Of a stretch of DNA of 9,531 bases, positions 5,968-9,531 are shown in pieces (the stretch's first letter is position 1; each line of letters opens with the position of its first letter). Position numbers and translations under genes: made by a program. Origin of the DNA: DAIOHQ01 sp036744635 (GTDB taxonomy: Bacteria; Planctomycetota; Phycisphaerae; Tepidisphaerales; Tepidisphaeraceae); the NCBI GenBank assembly GCA_036744635.1, contig DAIOHQ010000196.1, positions 1 to 9,531 of the forward strand. Direction: 5' to 3'. The notes beneath the pieces were generated by a model that saw only the letters and a program-made list of their open reading frames with translations, made no database searches and was not told where the DNA came from.

Positions 5968-5973
5968 CTTATA
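5968..5973 (-). promoter_or_regulatory. weak -10-like element for the repeat-protein gene
   Basis: Read on the - strand this is TATAAG within TGTTTATAAG, about 90 bases upstream of the start codon at 5879. No good -35 element is seen, so this is tentative. A transcript starting here would carry the small GCAGG/CCTGC stem at 5945-5959 in its leader. Confidence 0.25.
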
Positions 5974-6011
5974 AACATCGCCGTCGCTTGTAAGTCGAGC
6001 AAGAAAGGGGA

Positions 6012-6094
6012 AGGCACGCAGGCACGAAGGCACATAGGCACGAAGGGAAGAGGAGCATTGCCTCGGTGCCTCCGTGCCTCTTGCCTTCGTGCCT
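6012..6094. repeat. 8-base tandem repeat facing its inverted copy
   Basis: AGGCACGN units run in exact 8-base register at 6012, 6020, 6028, 6036 and (degenerate) 6044. After a short spacer the complementary units (TCGGTGCC, TCCGTGCC, TCTTGCC, TTCGTGCC) run at 6063-6093 in near-8-base steps. The best paired part is a perfect 13-bp arm, 6020-6032 with 6082-6094. The whole forms an imperfect hairpin that can pair in several registers. No reading frame makes a plausible protein here. Confidence 0.85.
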
Positions 6095-6129
6095 TCTTGT
6101 GTTTCCCGTTTCACGTCTCCCCTCCTCCC

Positions 6130-6157
6130 TTGAAGCCCGCTCCGATGCGGCTATCAT
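6130..6157 (+). promoter_or_regulatory. candidate sigma70-like promoter of the phosphofructokinase gene
   Basis: TTGAAG (6130-6135, four of six consensus bases) and TATCAT (6152-6157, five of six) are separated by 16 bases. The expected transcription start is near 6164, giving a leader of about 35 bases before ATG 6198. It lies just after the inverted-repeat block. Confidence 0.45.
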
Positions 6158-6197
6158 CCCCACAAATCGACTCGCTTGGACACCAAAGGCATCCACC

Positions 6198-7424
6198 ATG
6201 GCTACCAAACTCAAGGGCAACGCGGTCATCGGCCAATCCGGCGGCCCGACCTCGGTCATCAACCAATCCCTCGTCGGCGTGATCCAGGAAGTGCAGAAGT
6301 CCGGGCATATCAATCAATTGCTCGGCGCCGTCCACGGCGTGCGCGGCATCAAGAAAGAGCAGTTCATCCCCCTGCGCGGGGCCTCGGCCGATCTGCTGGA
6401 GCGCATCGCCAACACCCCCGCCGCCGCCCTCGGCTCCACCCGCGACAAGCCCAGCTTCGAATACTGCCAGGAGATCTTCAAGGTCTTCAAAAAAAACGAT
6501 GTCCGCTACTTCTTCTACATCGGCGGCAATGACTCCGCCGACGCCGCCCGCATCATCTCCGAACTGGCCAGCGAAGAGCATTACGACCTGCAGGTCCTGC
6601 ACATCCCCAAAACCATCGACAACGACCTGCGCGTCCACGACCACACCCCCGGCTACGGCTCGGCCGCCAAGTTCGTCGCCGCCGCCCTGATGGGCGACAA
6701 CTTCGACAACAAATCCCTCCCCGGCATCAAGGTGGATGTGATCATGGGCAGACACGCCGGCTTCCTCACCGCCGCCGCCGTCCTCGCCCGGCAAAACGAT
6801 GAGGATGGCCCGCATCTCATCTACGTCCCGGAGTCCCCGCTCAGCATGGACAAGTTCGTCGGCGACGTCGACCGCGTCTACACCAAGCAGGGCCGCTGTC
6901 TCATCGCCGTCTCCGAAGGCATCTGCACCCCCACCGGCCCGAGCTGGGCGGAGAAGATGGTCGAGCACCTGGAGCGCGACAGCCACGGCAACATCCAGCT
7001 CTCCGGCACCGGCGCCCTGGGCGACTATCTGGTCGACATCATCCTGCACAAGCTCGCCACCCCCACCGGCCCCAAGCTCCGCGTCCGCGCCGACACCTTC
7101 GGCTACCTGCAGCGCTCCTTCCCCGGCTTCGTCAGCGAGACCGATGCCAAAGAGGCCCGCATGGTCGGCGTCAAGGCCGTGCAGTACAGCGCCAACGCAG
7201 GCGAAAGCGGCTCGGTGGCGATGCGCAGAGTCGGCGATGGCGACTACCGGGTGGAGACCTTCCTCACCCCCCTCTCGACCGTGGCCAAGGAGACCAAGCA
7301 CCTCGACCCCAAGTACATCGTCGATGGCAACAACATCTCCCACGAGTTCATCGCCTACGCCAGCCCCCTGGTCGGCCCCCTCCCCCGCGTGGGCACGCTG
7401 GATGAACTCGGAACCACCAAATAA
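6198..7424 (+). CDS. pfp: diphosphate (PPi)-dependent fructose-6-phosphate 1-phosphotransferase
   Basis: Cytoplasmic glycolytic enzyme of the phosphofructokinase family, 408 residues. ATG 6198 is chosen because the homologous N-terminus (NAVIGQSGGPTSVINQSL) begins directly after it, although its ribosome binding site is weak (AAAGG at 6185-6189); the open frame extends upstream into repeat DNA. Two residues diagnostic of phosphoryl-donor choice point to pyrophosphate: GGND with Asp112 where ATP enzymes have Gly (GGDGS), and PKTIDND with Lys138 where E. coli PfkA has Gly. Catalytic TIDND (139-143) and the sugar-phosphate motifs MGRHAGF (183-189) and PE (211-212) are intact. It would phosphorylate fructose 6-phosphate to the 1,6-bisphosphate reversibly, working in glycolysis and gluconeogenesis. 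It has its own promoter-like element and is convergent with the Rieske gene, 31 bases away. The family is certain; PPi use is inferred from the two residues. Confidence 0.95.
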   Translation: MATKLKGNAVIGQSGGPTSVINQSLVGVIQEVQKSGHINQLLGAVHGVRGIKKEQFIPLRGASADLLERIANTPAAALGSTRDKPSFEYCQEIFKVFKKNDVRYFFYIGGNDSADAARIISELASEEHYDLQVLHIPKTIDNDLRVHDHTPGYGSAAKFVAAALMGDNFDNKSLPGIKVDVIMGRHAGFLTAAAVLARQNDEDGPHLIYVPESPLSMDKFVGDVDRVYTKQGRCLIAVSEGICTPTGPSWAEKMVEHLERDSHGNIQLSGTGALGDYLVDIILHKLATPTGPKLRVRADTFGYLQRSFPGFVSETDAKEARMVGVKAVQYSANAGESGSVAMRRVGDGDYRVETFLTPLSTVAKETKHLDPKYIVDGNNISHEFIAYASPLVGPLPRVGTLDELGTTK

Positions 7425-7455
7425 CCCCGTCTCCCGTCCCAATTCCGGAACGCTC

Positions 7456-9240
7456 CTACGCTTTCCGGGCCTCGTAGAGCCGCTCTCCCTTGTTCAACCG
7501 AAGCCCAACCTGGGCGGGCTTGATCTGCGACCGGGGCGTGGGACAAACCACCGCCAGATGGCGCACCACCCCCACCAGAATGTGCTCCGCCTGCGGCCCC
7601 CCCTCCCATTCGATCGCCTGCCGAATCCCGGCCTCCAGCACCAGCCAGTGGGGAAAACCAAGGTCTTCCCGCACGGTGGCCAGCGTGAGGGTGCTGAACA
7701 GGAGGTTGAGCGGATGTTTCAGGCGCACAAAACGCGCTACGGTTCGTGCCGCCTCTTCAACGCTCGCCTGTTGATCCAGGAGGTTCAGGAGCGACCGGCA
7801 CAGTTCCCGCGGGTCCGAGGGCAGATCGTCCAGAGGAATGCGCACGCCGGGCAACGGCACGGCCGGCACGTTGAGAAAGCGGTCCATATAGACGGCCATG
7901 GCGCCATGGAACAACCCCCTTACCAGTTCCGGCTCACCGGGACTTCTTCTGATCACCTGGTGCATCGCGTTGGCATAGGTGAAGGTGCGGGCCGGCGCCT
8001 GCCAGTCCTGCAATTCGTTGCTCAGCGCGAAATGCGCCAGCCGCCGCGCCGCCGCATACGCCACCAGCTTCGCCAATTGCTCGGGCGCTGCTCCTGCGCT
8101 CAAAGCGCTCCCCAGGGAGTCGATGATCCGATGCGGATCATCGCCAAGCAGGATTTCCCTGGGCGCATCTTCACCGGCAAAGGTCTTGCCCCCCCTGCCC
8201 TTTCCCGCTTGCAACCAGGCTCTGATTTGCTTTTCCGCTGCCCGCAATATCGCGATCAGATCAACCGGATTGTTCCACGCATGTTGATCCTCCGCACCAC
8301 TCCCCCTGGCGGCAACCCATCGGACCAGCAGCGGCAGCACGTCGCCGGCATACTCCCGTCCCATGTACTCGATCAACTCGAAGCCCTTGTCGCTCATGGG
8401 CAGCGCCTGCCCGGCCACGGCGAATATCCGGTCGGTGGCGGCGCGAAAGAACAGGCCGGAAATCTCCGCCGTCGTCGCCCCGGTCTTTGCCACCGTCAGG
8501 ATCGTGCGCTCGCAGCCGGTGATCTGCCCGTTTTCCGCCCAGCGCCGGAACCAGCGCGTCAGCGCCTCCATCCCGTGCTCGTTGGTATCCAGCGGCTCAC
8601 TCAGCATGCGCGGCGCCTGACCGGCGCAGTTGTCGGCGACGTTTTTCGCCGCCATGAAGAGGATGTAATACGCGGTCTTGGTCGTCAGATACGGCAGCAG
8701 CGTGGCCGCGATGCTCAGGTTGGTCATGCCGCCGACGGCGCGGGCGTGCCGCCTGCTGCCGAAGCGCATGATCTCCAGGATCACCGTCCGGCCGCCCCCC
8801 CCACTGGGATCCAGCTTCAGCAGGGCATCGACGCTCTTGGCGATGATCACCGCCACGTTCTGATCCATCCCCTTGTGCAGCCGGGCGATGAAGTCTTCCC
8901 GGCCGGGCTGCCGCCGCGGTTCGGGGGCGACGAAGATCACCCCACCCTCGACGTGGGTGTCATAGCTGGGCACATCATCGGCGAAAAGGTTGTAGGTGCA
9001 TCCGCTGCACAGGTCGAAGTCGGCGTGATGCCAGTGGCAGGTCAGCACTCCATCGGCGACCGTGCCGCGATGCAGGGGAAAACCCAGGTGCGGGCAACGG
9101 TTGTCCACCGCCGAGATTCTGCCATCGTGGTAAAAGACCGAGACCACCGGCCGCGATCCCGCCACCCGCTGCACCCCGCGCGCCTTGAGCTCCGCCACCG
9201 TGCAGGCCCGCAACCAGGTGGCCGGGTTATAGCTTGTCAT
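7456..9240 (-). CDS. Rieske [2Fe-2S] domain fused to a large helical domain of unknown function
   Basis: Protein of 594 residues from ATG 9240. An upstream in-frame TTG at 9261 is less likely, because AGGAAGG (9252-9246) fits the ATG. There is no signal peptide, so it is probably cytoplasmic. Residues about 9-106 are a Rieske domain with CPH (Cys49, His51), exactly 16 residues, then CHWH (Cys68, His71), which are the cluster ligands; YDTHVEGGVIFVAPEP closes the domain. An extra Cys78-x2-Cys81 pair follows the second ligand pair. The remaining 480 or so residues look mainly alpha-helical and I do not recognise them. I cannot find the D/E-x2-H-x3-4-H motif of ring-hydroxylating oxygenases, so it is not an ordinary Rieske oxygenase alpha subunit. 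The Rieske part probably feeds electrons to a catalytic site in the helical region, by inference only. Runs of 8 Cs (8795-8802) and 7 Cs (7597-7603) inside the gene are slippage-prone. Confidence 0.85.
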   Translation of the reverse strand: MTSYNPATWLRACTVAELKARGVQRVAGSRPVVSVFYHDGRISAVDNRCPHLGFPLHRGTVADGVLTCHWHHADFDLCSGCTYNLFADDVPSYDTHVEGGVIFVAPEPRRQPGREDFIARLHKGMDQNVAVIIAKSVDALLKLDPSGGGGRTVILEIMRFGSRRHARAVGGMTNLSIAATLLPYLTTKTAYYILFMAAKNVADNCAGQAPRMLSEPLDTNEHGMEALTRWFRRWAENGQITGCERTILTVAKTGATTAEISGLFFRAATDRIFAVAGQALPMSDKGFELIEYMGREYAGDVLPLLVRWVAARGSGAEDQHAWNNPVDLIAILRAAEKQIRAWLQAGKGRGGKTFAGEDAPREILLGDDPHRIIDSLGSALSAGAAPEQLAKLVAYAAARRLAHFALSNELQDWQAPARTFTYANAMHQVIRRSPGEPELVRGLFHGAMAVYMDRFLNVPAVPLPGVRIPLDDLPSDPRELCRSLLNLLDQQASVEEAARTVARFVRLKHPLNLLFSTLTLATVREDLGFPHWLVLEAGIRQAIEWEGGPQAEHILVGVVRHLAVVCPTPRSQIKPAQVGLRLNKGERLYEARKA

Positions 9241-9252
9241 GCTCCCCTTCCT
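9241..9252 (-). promoter_or_regulatory. strong ribosome binding site of the Rieske-fusion gene
   Basis: On the - strand AGGAAGGGGAGC directly precedes ATG 9240; AGGAAGG is 5 bases from it. This fixes the start at 9240 rather than the upstream TTG 9261. Confidence 0.75.
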
Positions 9253-9354
9253 TTCTCGCAAGCGCCGCCCGTTCCTCCAGCCCCCGCGACCTCGAACCCT
9301 TCACCGGCACATCTCTTTCGCCTACCACCACCGCGCCGCCCGATGCCCGCCCCG

Positions 9355-9363
9355 ATTATACCA
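9355..9363 (-). promoter_or_regulatory. extended -10 promoter element for the Rieske-fusion gene
   Basis: The - strand reads TGGTATAAT, a perfect match to the extended -10 form TGnTATAAT, in otherwise very GC-rich DNA. No good -35 is seen at 16-18 bases upstream (GCCCAC region), which extended -10 promoters tolerate. Transcription would start near 9348, giving a leader of about 107 bases. Confidence 0.5.
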
Positions 9364-9374
9364 CCCGCACACCG

Positions 9375-9397
9375 GCGGTGGGCACCTGCGGTGGGCA
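9375..9397. repeat. short direct repeat GCGGTGGGCA
   Basis: GCGGTGGGCA occurs at 9375-9384 and 9388-9397, a 13-base period. GGTGGGCA-type elements are common in dispersed planctomycete repeats by recollection. It sits where a -35 box would be for the promoter at 9355-9363 and could also be an operator, but nothing further supports this. Confidence 0.4.
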
Positions 9398-9531
9398 ATT
9401 CCGCCGGGGTACCGTCGGCCATTCTTCGCTGCGCGTTGCTGCGCGATGGCGCGCCAAAGCGGGTCGCTTCGGCGTATCCCAAAGCCGCGCCCGGCGCGGG
9501 CTTCATGGCGACGGGATGGCCGGGGGGCGGA
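9398..9531. other. GC-rich, repeat-like region at the right edge
   Basis: No supported gene is seen. It contains short self-similar GC-rich pieces (CTGCGCG twice near 9431-9447) and a hairpin at 9482-9503 (AAGCC/GGCTT enclosing GCGC/GCGC with one bulged G). Frames in both directions are open but Arg/Gly/Ala-rich with no protein-like pattern. It may be part of a dispersed repeat, or the edge of a gene beyond the window. Confidence 0.35.

Larger units (their letters stand above)
5880..6197. other. 318-base divergent intergenic region
   Basis: No convincing gene is seen. It is the shared upstream region of the - strand repeat-protein gene and the + strand phosphofructokinase gene. It holds a small stem (GCAGG 5945-5949 with CCTGC 5955-5959), a weak -10-like TATAAG for the - strand (5968-5973), the 8-base repeat/palindrome at 6012-6094 and a candidate + strand promoter at 6130-6157. 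Confidence 0.6.

Noticed and set aside
5951..5975. TTGTCC...TATAAA considered as a + strand promoter
   Set aside because: The spacer is only about 13 bases, too short for a sigma70-type promoter; the pair at 6130-6157 fits the phosphofructokinase gene better.
4959..5993. 344-residue open frame on the + strand
   Set aside because: It runs out of frame through the VOC gene, across a terminator and then antisense to the repeat protein; Pro/Ala/His-rich with no coherent domain.
6012..6094. Short repeats considered as a CRISPR or attachment site
   Set aside because: Units are 8 bases and contiguous without spacers; no integrase or cas gene lies nearby.
6111..7442. 443-residue open frame on the - strand
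   Set aside because: It is exactly antisense to the phosphofructokinase gene, Gly/Asp/Val/Ala-rich with no domain pattern; it arises from GC-rich third codon positions.
7445..7468. CCGGAA/TTCCGG inverted repeat between the phosphofructokinase and Rieske genes considered as a terminator
   Set aside because: Only a 6-bp stem with a 12-base loop, no T-run on either strand, and it overlaps the last codons of the Rieske gene.
9237..9506. 89-residue open frame on the - strand at the right edge
   Set aside because: Arg/Gly/Ala-rich, overlaps the promoter and ribosome binding site of the Rieske-fusion gene, and has no recognisable pattern.

Overview
The window is GC-rich (about 60-65% by eye) bacterial DNA, densely coded on both strands. 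I see no rRNA, tRNA, CRISPR array, transposase or phage gene. The most likely source is a planctomycete, perhaps of the Phycisphaerae. This rests on the gene content (DUF3299 pair, phytanoyl-CoA dioxygenase family protein, PPi-type phosphofructokinase, a secreted protein of short aromatic/valine repeats) and on dispersed palindromes in the gaps. It is an inference of style, not a phylogenetic result.

Left part, + strand (about 400-5182): six co-directional genes. First comes a LolD/MacB-type ABC ATPase (402-1103) and its FtsX/MacB-type permease (1237-2601). Two different DUF3299 proteins follow: one with a signal peptide (2664-3353) and one with an N-terminal membrane anchor (3419-3949). Last come a phytanoyl-CoA dioxygenase family Fe(II)/2-oxoglutarate oxygenase (4008-4841) and, two bases later, a small glyoxalase/VOC-fold protein (4844-5182). 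ABC ATPase + FtsX permease + DUF3299 is a recurring cassette; related sets in Pseudomonas and Vibrio are linked to zinc limitation. Here the DUF3299 component is doubled and no histidine-rich metal-binding partner is visible. Three of the gaps in this run each hold a different palindrome; the one before the oxygenase resembles an intrinsic terminator, so the last two genes may be a partly separate unit. A possible gene tail with one membrane helix lies at the left edge (3-293).

Middle: a secreted 203-residue protein (5268-5879, - strand) is built almost entirely from two repeat blocks, of 13-residue and then 14-residue period. It converges on the VOC gene at an intrinsic terminator oriented for the - strand gene. 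The 318-base gap 5880-6197 holds an 8-base tandem repeat facing its own inverted copy, and a candidate sigma70-like promoter for the next gene.

Right part: a PPi-dependent phosphofructokinase (6198-7424, + strand) converges on a 594-residue protein (7456-9240, - strand) with an N-terminal Rieske [2Fe-2S] domain and a roughly 480-residue, mainly helical region I do not recognise. The latter has a strong ribosome binding site and an extended -10 promoter element upstream. The last 290 bases hold that leader and repeat-like, probably non-coding DNA.

The least explained items are the Rieske fusion, the two-period repeat protein, and the doubled-DUF3299 transporter cassette joined to an oxygenase/VOC pair.
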